From contig NZ_QOLA01000010.1 in the NCBI RefSeq assembly GCF_003324565.1, positions 204,529 through 268,528 on the forward strand: a stretch of DNA of 64,000 nt, written 5' to 3'. Made by a program: the position numbers and the translations under genes. Below the pieces are notes generated by a model. That model ran no database searches. It saw only the letters and a list, made by a program, of their open reading frames with translations, and was not told the origin of the DNA. Below are positions 46,408 to 54,899 of the stretch, piece by piece (position 1 is the first letter of the stretch; every line of letters starts with the position of its first letter). Source of the DNA: Streptomyces sp. SDr-06 (GTDB lineage Bacteria; Actinomycetota; Actinomycetes; Streptomycetales; Streptomycetaceae).

Positions 46408-47092
46408 GCGCCCGTGGTCGCACACCCTGACCGAGACAGAGCTCTCCGATCGGCTCCACGCCTTGGCAGTGCACGGCGCGACCCCGGCCCCGACCGCCGG
46501 AGCGCAGGTCAGAGGCCGCGCGGTACGCCGCCGCCGTGGCCGGCGCGTGCTTGTCTCCACCTCGGTGCTGGCGGCGGCCGGCGTCACCCTCGCGTCCGGC
46601 GTGCTCCGCTCGCCCGCACCGCCGCCGCCTTCCTCGACTGTCGGGCCCCCCACGCCCGTGCAACAGATACTGATCGACCTCGACGCACACACCCTGGCCG
46701 TCGACGGCCGCAGTTTCCGTATCGGTGCGCCGACTCCCCAGTGCTCCATCGGCGAGCGGGCGGTCACGGTCACAGCGAAATACCCCGTGGTCAACCTCGC
46801 CCCCAACGCGATCGGCGTCGGACGGGCGGGCTCCCGGAACTGGGCCGTCACCTTCACCGACCACAACCACCAGCAGCGGCTACTGCTGTTCGAGCTGACC
46901 GCCTCCGACCTCCCCGCCGTCGGCGAGGATCGCATTCTGGGAGCTGTCGGAGTCGCGCCCGCATCGGGCAAGCCGGTTTACGACGCGATCAGGACCGGCG
47001 CGCAGGTACACATCAAGGGCGGGCAGCAGTCGGAGGAACCGCTCTCCAATCCGGCCTGCATCGACCGCCAGCCGGTCAGGGAGGGTTCCTGA
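46400..47092 (+). CDS. membrane partner of the ECF sigma factor (putative anti-sigma, YkuD-like strand motif)
   Basis: A 230-residue protein that starts at GTG 46400, eight bases inside the sigma gene, so its translation is coupled. A basic cytoplasmic region of about 50 residues (with RGRAVRRRRGRR) is followed by one membrane segment at about 50-68, a Pro-rich spacer and an external domain of about 145 residues. The external domain has IDLDAHTLAVDGRSFRIG, closely echoing VDVDAHTMTV...RIPVTTG in the neighbouring L,D-transpeptidase, but no His-Gly-Cys. No zinc anti-sigma motif was seen. It may be an anti-sigma factor that senses wall substrate through a degenerate transpeptidase-like fold; this is inference. 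Confidence 0.62.
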   Translation: MSERPWSHTLTETELSDRLHALAVHGATPAPTAGAQVRGRAVRRRRGRRVLVSTSVLAAAGVTLASGVLRSPAPPPPSSTVGPPTPVQQILIDLDAHTLAVDGRSFRIGAPTPQCSIGERAVTVTAKYPVVNLAPNAIGVGRAGSRNWAVTFTDHNHQQRLLLFELTASDLPAVGEDRILGAVGVAPASGKPVYDAIRTGAQVHIKGGQQSEEPLSNPACIDRQPVREGS

Positions 47093-47162
47093 CGTGCGGC
47101 CCCTCCCCCGCATCCACCACACCCGGTCCTCCAGGACCGCCAACCAACCCCAGGGAACTCCG

Positions 47163-47555
47163 ATGACACGCACCGGCATGGAAGCCGCCCTCAACGACCT
47201 GCTCTTCAACCGCGACATCACGCTCGACGAGGCCGCCGACCGGCACTTCGCGCCCGACTACCGCCAGCGCGCGGACGGCGCATGGGCCACCCGCTCCGAG
47301 TTCCTCGATCACATCGGTCACCTGCGGGGCATGGTCTCCGACGGCCACGTGGACGTGCACGAGGAGTTGTACGACGGCGACAAGTACGCCGACCGGCACA
47401 CCTGCCACATCACCAAGAACGACGGCAGCACGGTCGCCATGGAGGTCTATGTCTTCGCCACCCTCACTCCCGAGGGCCGCTTCCGCCGCATCGAGGAAAC
47501 CACCCTCATGCTCCAGGGCAGCGACGCCGACCGTGACCTCGGTAGCGCCCGCTGA
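47163..47555 (+). CDS. SnoaL/NTF2-like domain protein
   Basis: A 130-residue small soluble protein with the length and helix-then-sheet pattern of SnoaL/NTF2-like folds: a first helical part (MEAALNDLLFNRD, ADRHFAPDYRQRADG), a basic linker and the strand set HTCHITKNDGSTVAMEVYVFATLTPEGRFRRIEETTLML. Such proteins are cyclases, isomerases or ligand-binding proteins. ATG 47163 follows AGGGAA. It lies 70 bases behind the membrane partner of the sigma factor and may belong to the same transcript. Its ligand is unknown. Confidence 0.75.
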   Translation: MTRTGMEAALNDLLFNRDITLDEAADRHFAPDYRQRADGAWATRSEFLDHIGHLRGMVSDGHVDVHEELYDGDKYADRHTCHITKNDGSTVAMEVYVFATLTPEGRFRRIEETTLMLQGSDADRDLGSAR

Positions 47556-47588
47556 CCGACCTCCACGCCCCCTCTGCCGTGATCGGCC

Positions 47589-48152
47589 TCAGCGCCTCGT
47601 CTCGTACCTGGTCAGGAGCACGCCGCAGGGAAGCGTCCGCGTCTCCACCAGGTTCAGGTTCACCCAGCTGTCCAGCACGGTGAAGAACGGCGTGCCGCCG
47701 CCCACCAGGACCGGCGCGGTGGCCAGGACGTACTCGTCAATCAGCCCGGCCCGCATGGCCGCCCCGGCGAGTGTCGCGCCGCCGATGGCCATCGGGCCGC
47801 CGTCCTCCGCCTTGAGGCGAGTGATCTCGGCGACCGCGTCGCCGGTGACCAGGCGGGTGTTCCAGTCGACCTTGTCGATCGTCGAGGAGAACACCACCTT
47901 CGCCATGGCCCGCCAGCGGCGCGCGAACTCCCTCTCCGCCGGGGTGGCGTGGGGCTGCTGGTCGCCGGTCGGCCAGTAGGAACTCATCGTCTGCCACAGC
48001 TTGCCCCCGTAGAGCGACAGGTCGGTCGCCGGCAACTGGTCGGACCAGAACTGGAACAGCTCGTCACTGGGCGCGCTCCAGCCGATGTCGTCGCCGGGTG
48101 CGGCGATGTAGCCGTCCAGGGTCACGTTCATGCCGTAGATCAGTTTCCGCAT
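47589..48152 (-). CDS. dihydrofolate-reductase-fold protein (RibD C-terminal/YwjB-like)
   Basis: A 187-residue protein of the RibD C-terminal/DHFR-like family, reading MRKLIYGMNVTLDGYIA at the start, LYGGKLWQTM and then a nucleotide-binding-like AIGGATLAGAAMRAGLIDEY and PVLVGGGTPFF toward the end. It would bind NADPH and reduce an unknown substrate; these proteins are often annotated as reductases without known substrate. It is convergent with the SnoaL-like gene, with 33 bases between the stops. No operator was noticed. Confidence 0.85.
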   Translation of the reverse strand: MRKLIYGMNVTLDGYIAAPGDDIGWSAPSDELFQFWSDQLPATDLSLYGGKLWQTMSSYWPTGDQQPHATPAEREFARRWRAMAKVVFSSTIDKVDWNTRLVTGDAVAEITRLKAEDGGPMAIGGATLAGAAMRAGLIDEYVLATAPVLVGGGTPFFTVLDSWVNLNLVETRTLPCGVLLTRYETRR

Positions 48153-48351
48153 GGCGCCCGCCTTCCGCGAGTAGGTCTCACCTGCACAGACCGGCGCGCG
48201 GCGGAAAACTCATCGGAGCGCGATCTGAGCTGGTATGCCATCCTCGCGCTGATCTTCATCGACGGCTCGGCACCACGGCAGGCTGCCGTTCATCCGTGCG
48301 GGCCCGCCCCGATGCCCGGCCTCCGCTGCGCAGAGCCTTCACCTCCGGATT

Positions 48352-49017
48352 TCAGCCAGTCCCACTGGGCCCGCCGTCACCGAGGCGGCCGATCAGCTGG
48401 GCGAGTTGCTCGGCGTAGCGCTCGACGACCTCGGGCGAGCTCGCGTCGGCGCCGAACAGGGCGCGGGCCAGCTGTGGGTAGACGGCCAGTGCATTGGCCG
48501 CGCTCATCTCGATGAGCAGCAGCGCAGCCGGGTCGAGCCGGTCGTCGAGTTCACCGGCCCGCTGGCGCTCACGGATCGCCTCGACCTCCTCGTGCAGCCG
48601 GGCGTTGCGCTCGGCCGCGTTCTCGTCGTCAACGCCCGTGTCGGCAAGGCCCTCCCAGGCGAGGAGACGGCCGCCCAGGCGAGGGTCGACGCTCACCCGC
48701 ACGTAGTGCTTGATCATCTCGGCGCCGTCCATGTCGTCGGGGAACGCCTCGGCTTCATAGGCCCGCCACCGGCGGCCGATCTCCCGGTACAGGCCTTCCT
48801 TGCCGTCGAAGTAGTACGTGATGAGCTGCTGGTTCACCCCGGCGCGCGCGGCGATCGCGGACACCCGGGCCCCGGCGAAGCCCTTGGCGGAGAACTCCTC
48901 AGTCGCGGCGTCGAGGATCAAGGCCTTGGTGCGCTCGGGATCGCGCTGCCGCTCGTGCCCGGTCGGCGCTCGCCGCGCCGACCGCCGTGCGCTCGTGGAG
49001 TTCTTCTCGGGGGTCAC
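48352..49017 (-). CDS. TetR-family regulator
   Basis: A 221-residue repressor. After a basic, Arg-rich N terminus the helix-turn-helix spans about 27-75 (TKALILDAATEEFSAKGFAGARVSAIAARAGVNQQLITYYFDGKEGL), followed by a TetR C-terminal domain. GTG 49017 is the first start before the HTH. It is divergent from the flavin hydroxylase gene at 49099, with an 81-base gap carrying a TTGACA -35 and a TTTG-A-CAAA palindrome. It probably represses that hydroxylase. Confidence 0.87.
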   Translation of the reverse strand: MTPEKNSTSARRSARRAPTGHERQRDPERTKALILDAATEEFSAKGFAGARVSAIAARAGVNQQLITYYFDGKEGLYREIGRRWRAYEAEAFPDDMDGAEMIKHYVRVSVDPRLGGRLLAWEGLADTGVDDENAAERNARLHEEVEAIRERQRAGELDDRLDPAALLLIEMSAANALAVYPQLARALFGADASSPEVVERYAEQLAQLIGRLGDGGPSGTG

Positions 49018-49062
49018 AGCAGAGATTCTGCCATCCAGCCGGGCAACTCAATCATCCACCTG

Positions 49063-49092
49063 TTTGACAAATTCATTCAGCCGGATGACTCT
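49063..49092 (+). promoter_or_regulatory. promoter/operator of the hydroxylase gene
   Basis: TTGACA (49064-49069) is a perfect -35 and GACTCT (49087-49092) a plausible -10 at 17-bp spacing. The -10 ends six bases before ATG 49099, and no ribosome site exists, so the transcript is probably leaderless. TTTG-A-CAAA (49063-49071) overlaps the -35 and may be the TetR site. Confidence 0.6.
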
Positions 49093-49098
49093 GGCGTC

Positions 49099-50694
49099 AT
49101 GGACTGCCAGGAGACTCGAGTAGTCGTCGTCGGAGGCGCCCTCACCGGGCTGAGCGCTGCTGTCTTCCTCGCCCACAGGGGCGTGCGGGTCACGGTGCTG
49201 GAGCGTCATCCCGACCTGCTCACCCACCCGAGACTGCGCGGGATCACGCCACGGACCGTCGAGGTGCTCCGTCAGTTCGGACTCGGCCCCGCGATCCGGA
49301 AAGAAAGCCTCCGCAGCGAAGGGCACGCCTTCGCGATGCTGCGGGCGCGCACGCTGGCGGACGAGTACCAGCCGGTGCAGGAGGCCCCTACCGAGTCGGT
49401 CGTCGATCCGCGCTCCTATGGGACCTCCACCTACGCGGCGATAGACCAGGACCGGCTCGAAGCCCTGCTGCGCAGCCGGGCCCGCGAACTCGGCGCCGAC
49501 ATCCGCTACTTCACCGAAGTCCGCTCCCTCACCCAGGACTCGGACGGCGTCACCGCGACCGTCCGGGACCGCGCGAGCGGCCACGAGGCAGCGATCCGCG
49601 CGGACTACGCCATCGCGGCCGACGGATCGAAGAGCGGGATCCGCGCGTCGCTGGGGATCGAGACCGACGGGCCGGGGGTGCTGTTCCACACGATCTCCGC
49701 GCTCGTGCACGCGGACCTCTCGGCAGCCGTCCGCGGCCGCGACATCGGGATCGTCTACCTCCAGAGGCCGCGCCCGTTCAGCACGATGATGCCGTACGAC
49801 GACTCGGGCTCGCGCTGGCTGTTCGGCACCGGCTATGACCCGCGGAGCGAGTCGGTGGCGGACTTCACCGGCGAGCGCGTGGCGGCGATGGTGCGGGACG
49901 CCTCCGGGCTGGAGGGGATCGAAGTCTCCTTGGCGCCCCAGATCCCCGGCACCGGCATCACCGTGCTCGGATTCCCGATCGGCGCCCACGTCGCGCGCGC
50001 CTACCGATCCGGTCGGATCTTCCTGGCCGGGGACGCCGCGCGCACCCAGCCCCCCACGGGCGGCTTCGGCGGAAGCACCGGAATCCAGGACAGCCACAAT
50101 CTGGCCTGGAAGCTCGCCGCCGTCCTCGACGGACGAGCCGGCCCGGGGTTGCTCGACACCTACGACGCGGAGCGTCGCCCGTACGGAACGCTCGCCATGG
50201 AGCAGGCCTTCGCGCGCTTCGGGGACAGGATGGCCGGCGGCGCGCAAGTAGAGCTACTCGACTACTCGGCGGTGACCACGGGATTTAGGTATGCCTCGGC
50301 GGCTGTACCCGGAAATCACGAGAGCGACCCCATCCCTGCCGTCGACCTGCGCGCCCAACCCGGCACGCGGGCACCGCACCTGGCGACCTCGGAAGGCGGC
50401 TCCACCCTCGACCTGTACGGCGAAACCCTCGTCCTGCTCACGGGCCGCGACGGCTCCGCGTGGGCCGGGGCCGCGAAGGATCTCGGCACGGCGATGGGCG
50501 TGGACATCCGGTGCTACGTCCTCGGTGTGGACATCGACGTCGCCGAGGGTGAGAAGGCGCACGGCATCGACACCCACGGTGCCGTGCTGGTCCGCCCGGA
50601 CGGCTTCGTCGCCTGGCGCCACCACTCCTGCGCGGCCGAGCCGACCTCCGCGCTCGCGGAAGTCCTCGGAACCCTTCTTGCCCGGCGGGACTGA
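49099..50694 (+). CDS. FAD-dependent aromatic hydroxylase
   Basis: A 531-residue flavoprotein monooxygenase of the phenol hydroxylase/aklavinone-hydroxylase size class. The Rossmann loop is a variant, GGALTG, near residue 12, in place of GxGxxG. The DG segment is IAADGSKSGIRASLG; the GD motif is IFLAGDAARTQPPTGGFGGSTGIQDSHNLAWKLAAVL. A C-terminal thioredoxin-like domain, usual in this class, runs from about residue 410 to the end. It should hydroxylate an aromatic or polyketide substrate with NAD(P)H and O2. The frame is open far upstream, but ATG 49099 gives the expected start. A divergent TetR gene flanks it. The substrate is unknown. Confidence 0.87.
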   Translation: MDCQETRVVVVGGALTGLSAAVFLAHRGVRVTVLERHPDLLTHPRLRGITPRTVEVLRQFGLGPAIRKESLRSEGHAFAMLRARTLADEYQPVQEAPTESVVDPRSYGTSTYAAIDQDRLEALLRSRARELGADIRYFTEVRSLTQDSDGVTATVRDRASGHEAAIRADYAIAADGSKSGIRASLGIETDGPGVLFHTISALVHADLSAAVRGRDIGIVYLQRPRPFSTMMPYDDSGSRWLFGTGYDPRSESVADFTGERVAAMVRDASGLEGIEVSLAPQIPGTGITVLGFPIGAHVARAYRSGRIFLAGDAARTQPPTGGFGGSTGIQDSHNLAWKLAAVLDGRAGPGLLDTYDAERRPYGTLAMEQAFARFGDRMAGGAQVELLDYSAVTTGFRYASAAVPGNHESDPIPAVDLRAQPGTRAPHLATSEGGSTLDLYGETLVLLTGRDGSAWAGAAKDLGTAMGVDIRCYVLGVDIDVAEGEKAHGIDTHGAVLVRPDGFVAWRHHSCAAEPTSALAEVLGTLLARRD

Positions 50695-50913
50695 CCTCGC
50701 GAAGGGTGCTGTCGTCGCGGCACCGGCCTTGGTCGGCTCCGCTCAACACGCAGTCCCCCACGGCGTCGAGGCAGCTCAGGACGGTCTGGCGCCGCCCGGC
50801 TGACGCCAACCGTTGTGCGGGATATGGGCTCCATGGTGAGACGAGCGCTTCGTCATGGACCCCTCTGTGCCCTACGCTCGGGCACAACACGCACCGGGGC
50901 GGGAGCGGATGCC

Positions 50914-51207
50914 ATGACCACCACACGCACACGCAGGACACAGGCCGAGCGGGACGCGATGACCGCCGAGACGGTCTTCGCGCTGTTCTCCGCAACGCTG
51001 TACGCGGGAGCCACATTCCTCCTGTTCGTTCTACCGGTGATGTATGGGCTGGTGTCCGGCTCGACGAAGAGCGGGTTCGTCACCGCCGCGGGCGTCGCGG
51101 CAGCCGTGGCGTTCATCGGACGGACGGTCGAGGTGCTGTGGCGGTTCGGGCGACGAGCCCCCGAGGCCGACCAGCGCGTGTCCGACAGGTCACGTCAGGG
51201 GCGTTGA
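50914..51207 (+). CDS. DUF6332-like small membrane protein
   Basis: A 97-residue protein with two membrane segments (about 22-45 and 55-73). RRTQAERDAMTAETVFALFSA before the first helix resembles the DUF6332 family (ERDAVTVEIGYA pattern), which is common and unassigned in Streptomyces. ATG 50914 follows GGGAG. It lies 66 bases upstream of the IclR gene. Function is unknown. Confidence 0.65.
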   Translation: MTTTRTRRTQAERDAMTAETVFALFSATLYAGATFLLFVLPVMYGLVSGSTKSGFVTAAGVAAAVAFIGRTVEVLWRFGRRAPEADQRVSDRSRQGR

Positions 51208-51273
51208 CCCGGGCCAGACGAGTCCTGTCTCGTCGCCGGCGGCGAAAGGACGAGAAGGACAAGGTGGGACGGG

Positions 51274-52011
51274 ATGCGTGAGCAGGGCCAGCGGCGGCGT
51301 CACCGTACGGTGGACCGGGTCGCGTGGATCCTGGAGGTCGCCGCACGGGCGCCGGATGGGGTGACCGTGGCGGAGTTGGCGCGGACCCTGGAGGCGCCGG
51401 CGAGTTCGGTGCAGGACCTGGTCAACGGCCTTGTCTCCACCGGATTCCTGCTGGAACAGCACCGGCGCTTCCGGCTCGGGCCCGCTCCGCACGTGCTCAA
51501 CCTCATCGCCGGCCAGGTCGTGCCGCGGATCAGTCAGGCCGAACTCGACGAACTGAGCCGCGTCGCGGGTACCCCCGTACTGCTCACGGTGCGGGTCGGG
51601 CTCGACGCCGTCTACCTCGCGCGCGGCGGCGAGGACGAGATTCCCCGCCTGGTGCCTCTCGCCGACGGGCACTTCGCGCGACCCCTGCTGCGTACCGCCG
51701 CTGGCCGTCTGCTGCTGGCCTTCACCGACGAGACGGAGCGTCGCGGACTCCTCGACGAACTCGCCCGCCACGACCCCGAGGCAGTCGCCGAGTTCCGCCG
51801 CGCTCTGCCGACGATCCGCGCCTCGCGCATCAGCCGCAGCGAGGGACTGGCCGACCCCGAAGTCAGCGCGCTCGCCATCCCCATCACTGACGGTCCCGTC
51901 GTCACGGGGGCCCTCGCTCTGATGCACCGGCGTCGCGGGCGCTCCGAGCGGCCACACCTCGACCGGGCGGCGGCCCGACTCCTCGCGCACATTCAAAGCA
52001 GTCGGGGCTGA
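51274..52011 (+). CDS. IclR-family transcriptional regulator
   Basis: A 245-residue regulator. The winged helix-turn-helix is at about 10-70 (DRVAWILEVAARAPDGVTVAELARTLEAPASSVQDLVNGLVSTGFLLE), followed by the GAF-like effector domain with the ISRSEGLADPEVSALAIPI segment usual in IclR proteins. A GTGGGACGGG stretch precedes ATG 51274. A perfect 18-bp palindrome at 52024-52041 lies between it and the CoA-transferase genes. It therefore probably controls the CoA-transferase/acyl-CoA dehydrogenase operon in response to a pathway intermediate. Confidence 0.88.
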   Translation: MREQGQRRRHRTVDRVAWILEVAARAPDGVTVAELARTLEAPASSVQDLVNGLVSTGFLLEQHRRFRLGPAPHVLNLIAGQVVPRISQAELDELSRVAGTPVLLTVRVGLDAVYLARGGEDEIPRLVPLADGHFARPLLRTAAGRLLLAFTDETERRGLLDELARHDPEAVAEFRRALPTIRASRISRSEGLADPEVSALAIPITDGPVVTGALALMHRRRGRSERPHLDRAAARLLAHIQSSRG

Positions 52012-52023
52012 GGTCCGCATCAG

Positions 52024-52041
52024 TTCACGGATATCCGTGAA
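52024..52041. promoter_or_regulatory. perfect palindrome, probable IclR operator
   Basis: TTCACGGATATCCGTGAA is an exact 18-bp palindrome located 12 bases after the IclR stop and 39 bases before the first CoA-transferase ATG. IclR-family proteins usually bind such short dyads near the promoters they control. No second copy was noticed upstream of the IclR gene. Confidence 0.72.
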
Positions 52042-52080
52042 TCCGGGCGCTCACGCCACTGTGGGGACGAGCATCCCGGC

Positions 52081-53517
52081 ATGACTTCGAACCCGCTGAC
52101 CACGACCCGACCCACCCCTACCGGCGAGGTCGTCTCCCAACTGCTGCACACGCTCGGCGAACCCGATCCGGTCCGGGCGAGCGAGGACATCACCGTGGTC
52201 GGGGCCGACCCCCTGGTCCCCTCGGTGCACCGCCTCGCCGATGCCATGTCCGCCGCGATCGGTGTTTTCGGCAGGCAGACGGCGGGGGTCGGCGAACACC
52301 GCGGCCACCCGCACCAAAGGGTTGAGGTACGGGCCGAGGCCGCGATCGACCAGCTGATGGCGACCTTCCACACCACGCTGTCGGGGCGCCCCCTGGGCGC
52401 TCTACTCGACGATCCGACACTGCTCGGCAACAACGACTTCTACCGGACGCGCGACAGCCGGTGGATCTTCATCATCACCACCTACCCGCATCTGCGGGAT
52501 GCCGTCCACTCCGTGCTGAGGTGCGGCCTCGACAAGGTGGGCATCGCGCACGCCGCGGCCGACTGGGATGCCTTCACACTGGAGGAGGCCATCTGCGCGC
52601 GGGGCGGAGTCGCCTGCGTCGTGCGCAGCCGGGACGAATGGCTCGCGCACCCGGCCGGGCGGCATGTCGCGCGGCGTCCAGTCGTCGAGATCGAACGCGT
52701 CGGTGACGGGCCCCTCCGCCCGCTCAAGCCGATCGGTGCGGCCGACGAGGCGCTCGCGGGGGTCCGGGTGCTCGATCTCACCCATGTCATCGCCGGCCCC
52801 GTCGCGACGCGGCTCCTCGCCCAGTTCGGCGCCGACGTGCTGCACCTGTCGCGTCCCGACCGCCCCGACCCGATCCCGATGATCGCGATGACCGGCGGCG
52901 GCAAGCGCAACGCCTACTGCGACTTGCGCGACGCCGACGACCGTGCGGCCTTCTACGACGCGCTCCAGGACGCGGACGTCTTCGCGCACGCCTACCGGGG
53001 CCTTGCCCGGCACGGGGCCTCGCCCGAGGAACTCATCCGGCGCCGCCCCGGACTGATCACCCTCGAATACCACGCCTGGGGCGCCGACGGCCCCTGGGGC
53101 GAACGCGGCGGATTCGACCAACTCGCCTGCTCGGCCACCGGATTCGCCCTCGAGGAGGGGACCGACCGGCCCTCGTTGCCGCCGACGTACCTCCTCAATG
53201 ACTACCTCGCCGCCTACCTCGGGGCCGCCGCCGTCGCGACGGCCCTGCGCCGACGCGCGACCGAGGGCGGCTCCTGGCGGATCCGCGTGACCTTGGCCGG
53301 AGTGTGTCACTGGGTGCAGGAACTCGGTCTCCTCGCACCGGAGGATGTGCGCGACCTGCCCCGTCCCGGGCGCGCGGCGCTCGCCGAACTGTCGACCACC
53401 GCGACCGACTTCGGCCCGCTCACCGAACCGGCGACGCCGTTCGCATACAGCGGGCGCCCGGTCCCGCAGCCCGGTCGGCGTTCCCCGCTCGGCTCTGCCG
53501 CGCTCCAGTGGCGCTAG
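52081..53517 (+). CDS. class III CoA-transferase-like protein lacking the catalytic Asp
   Basis: A 478-residue protein. An N-terminal partial CaiB fold (about 1-215) is followed by a full CaiB/BaiF domain starting GVRVLDLTHVIAGPVATRLLAQFGADVLHL. Where active enzymes carry the CoA-accepting Asp (xVxMxDA pattern, Asp169 in formyl-CoA transferase), this sequence reads RVTLAGVC, so the Asp appears replaced by Gly. It may be a structural subunit partner of the next CoA-transferase, whose Asp is intact; two-subunit class III enzymes are known for succinyl-CoA:benzylsuccinate. There is no strong ribosome site before ATG 52081. It is the first gene of the operon after the IclR palindrome. Confidence 0.78.
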   Translation: MTSNPLTTTRPTPTGEVVSQLLHTLGEPDPVRASEDITVVGADPLVPSVHRLADAMSAAIGVFGRQTAGVGEHRGHPHQRVEVRAEAAIDQLMATFHTTLSGRPLGALLDDPTLLGNNDFYRTRDSRWIFIITTYPHLRDAVHSVLRCGLDKVGIAHAAADWDAFTLEEAICARGGVACVVRSRDEWLAHPAGRHVARRPVVEIERVGDGPLRPLKPIGAADEALAGVRVLDLTHVIAGPVATRLLAQFGADVLHLSRPDRPDPIPMIAMTGGGKRNAYCDLRDADDRAAFYDALQDADVFAHAYRGLARHGASPEELIRRRPGLITLEYHAWGADGPWGERGGFDQLACSATGFALEEGTDRPSLPPTYLLNDYLAAYLGAAAVATALRRRATEGGSWRIRVTLAGVCHWVQELGLLAPEDVRDLPRPGRAALAELSTTATDFGPLTEPATPFAYSGRPVPQPGRRSPLGSAALQWR

Positions 53518-53630
53518 GCCTTCCACGGCTCCTCCCCCGGCCCGCCGCCCGCGTCGTCACGCGTCCGCCCGCCGGTCCTGCCCCAGCCCCGTGTGATCAG
53601 CCCACCCGATATCCCAGGAGGCATCGGAAG

Positions 53631-54824
53631 ATGTCCAAGAATCCGACCGGCCCGTCCGCCCCAGGGCTCCTCGCCGGAGTCCGCGTCATCGAACTGGCCA
53701 GCGTGATCATGGCCCCGTACGCCGCCCAGCAGCTCGGCGACCTGGGCGCGGACGTGATCAAAGTCGAACCACCCGCCGGTGACATGACCCGTCACTACCC
53801 GCCCCGGCGCCATCCCGGCATGGGCGGCCCGGCGCTCAACCTCAACCGCAACAAGCGCAGTGCCGCCATCGACCTCAAGGCCCCGCACGGCCGAGACGCC
53901 CTCCTCGCCCTGCTGCGCACCGCCGATGTCTTCATCACCAACCTGCGCCCGCAGGCCCTGGACAAGCTCCGCCTCGGCTTCGACGACGTCGCAGCCGTCA
54001 ATCCCGGCCTGATCTATGCCAACGCCCAGGGCTTTCGCAGCGACAGCCGCTACGGCACCCGTGCCGCCTACGACGACATCATCCAGGCAGCCAGCGGCCT
54101 CGTCTGGCTCAACCACAAGGTCTCCGGCCGGCCGCACTACGTGCCCACCGTGCTGGCCGACAAGATCTGCGGCATGCAGATCGCCCAGTCGGTGCTGGCC
54201 GCGCTGCACTACCGGGAGCACGGCGGCACCGGCCAGCACATCGAGGTCCCGATGGCCGACACCATGCTCGCCTTCAACCTGGTCGAGCATCTGGGCGCGG
54301 CCGCCCTGGAAACCCACGGGGAGTTCGGCTCGCCCCGCTCGCTCAGCCCTCAGCGCCGCGCCCTGCGTACCGCCGACGGGTGGATGTGCATCCTGCCGCA
54401 CAGCGACCGCAACTGGCGGGACTTCACCGCCTTCGTCAACCAACCCGAACTGGCCGACGACCCGCGCTTCGCCACCGGCCCCGACCGGGCCCGCAACGCC
54501 GACGCGTTCTACCCACTCCTCGCGGAGCTGACGCAACATCACACCAACGCCACGTGGCAGGAGTTCTGCGATCGCGCGGGCATCGCCGCCGCCCCCGTCC
54601 TCGACCTGGAGTCCGCCGCCACCACCGCCTACGCGCGCGAAGGCGGTCTGCTCCAGGAGGCCGACCACCCCACCGAAGGCCGCTACCGGGTCATCGGCCG
54701 CCCAGTTCGCTACTCGGCCGACCCCGAGCCGCGCCTGCGCCCCTGCCCCGCCATCGGCCAGCACACCGACGAGGTGCTCCGCGAAGCCGGCTTCGACCCC
54801 GCTGTGCTGCACGCCGCGAACTGA
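53631..54824 (+). CDS. class III CoA-transferase (CaiB/BaiF family)
   Basis: A 397-residue enzyme that moves CoA from a donor such as succinyl-CoA to a carboxylic acid. It shows the family start GVRVIELASVIMAPYAAQQLGDLGADVIKVE, then NRNKRSAAIDLKAP, TNLRPQALDKL, and the Asp in VPMADTMLAFNL, which aligns with the catalytic Asp. ATG 53631 has CAGGAGG nine bases upstream. It follows the Asp-lacking paralogue by 113 bases and precedes two acyl-CoA dehydrogenase subunits, so it probably activates the operon's acid substrate as a CoA thioester before dehydrogenation. Confidence 0.88.
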   Translation: MSKNPTGPSAPGLLAGVRVIELASVIMAPYAAQQLGDLGADVIKVEPPAGDMTRHYPPRRHPGMGGPALNLNRNKRSAAIDLKAPHGRDALLALLRTADVFITNLRPQALDKLRLGFDDVAAVNPGLIYANAQGFRSDSRYGTRAAYDDIIQAASGLVWLNHKVSGRPHYVPTVLADKICGMQIAQSVLAALHYREHGGTGQHIEVPMADTMLAFNLVEHLGAAALETHGEFGSPRSLSPQRRALRTADGWMCILPHSDRNWRDFTAFVNQPELADDPRFATGPDRARNADAFYPLLAELTQHHTNATWQEFCDRAGIAAAPVLDLESAATTAYAREGGLLQEADHPTEGRYRVIGRPVRYSADPEPRLRPCPAIGQHTDEVLREAGFDPAVLHAAN

Positions 54825-54899
54825 CCCCATTCCATGCCGAATTCCCGTACCCCCATGCAATGCCCGACGTCCCTTCACCCATCCAGGAGCCGATGATCC

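Noticed and set aside
48153..48351. Fragment reading ERDLSWYAILALIFIDGSAP
   Set aside because: Too short, with no start, family or ribosome site; treated as intergenic.
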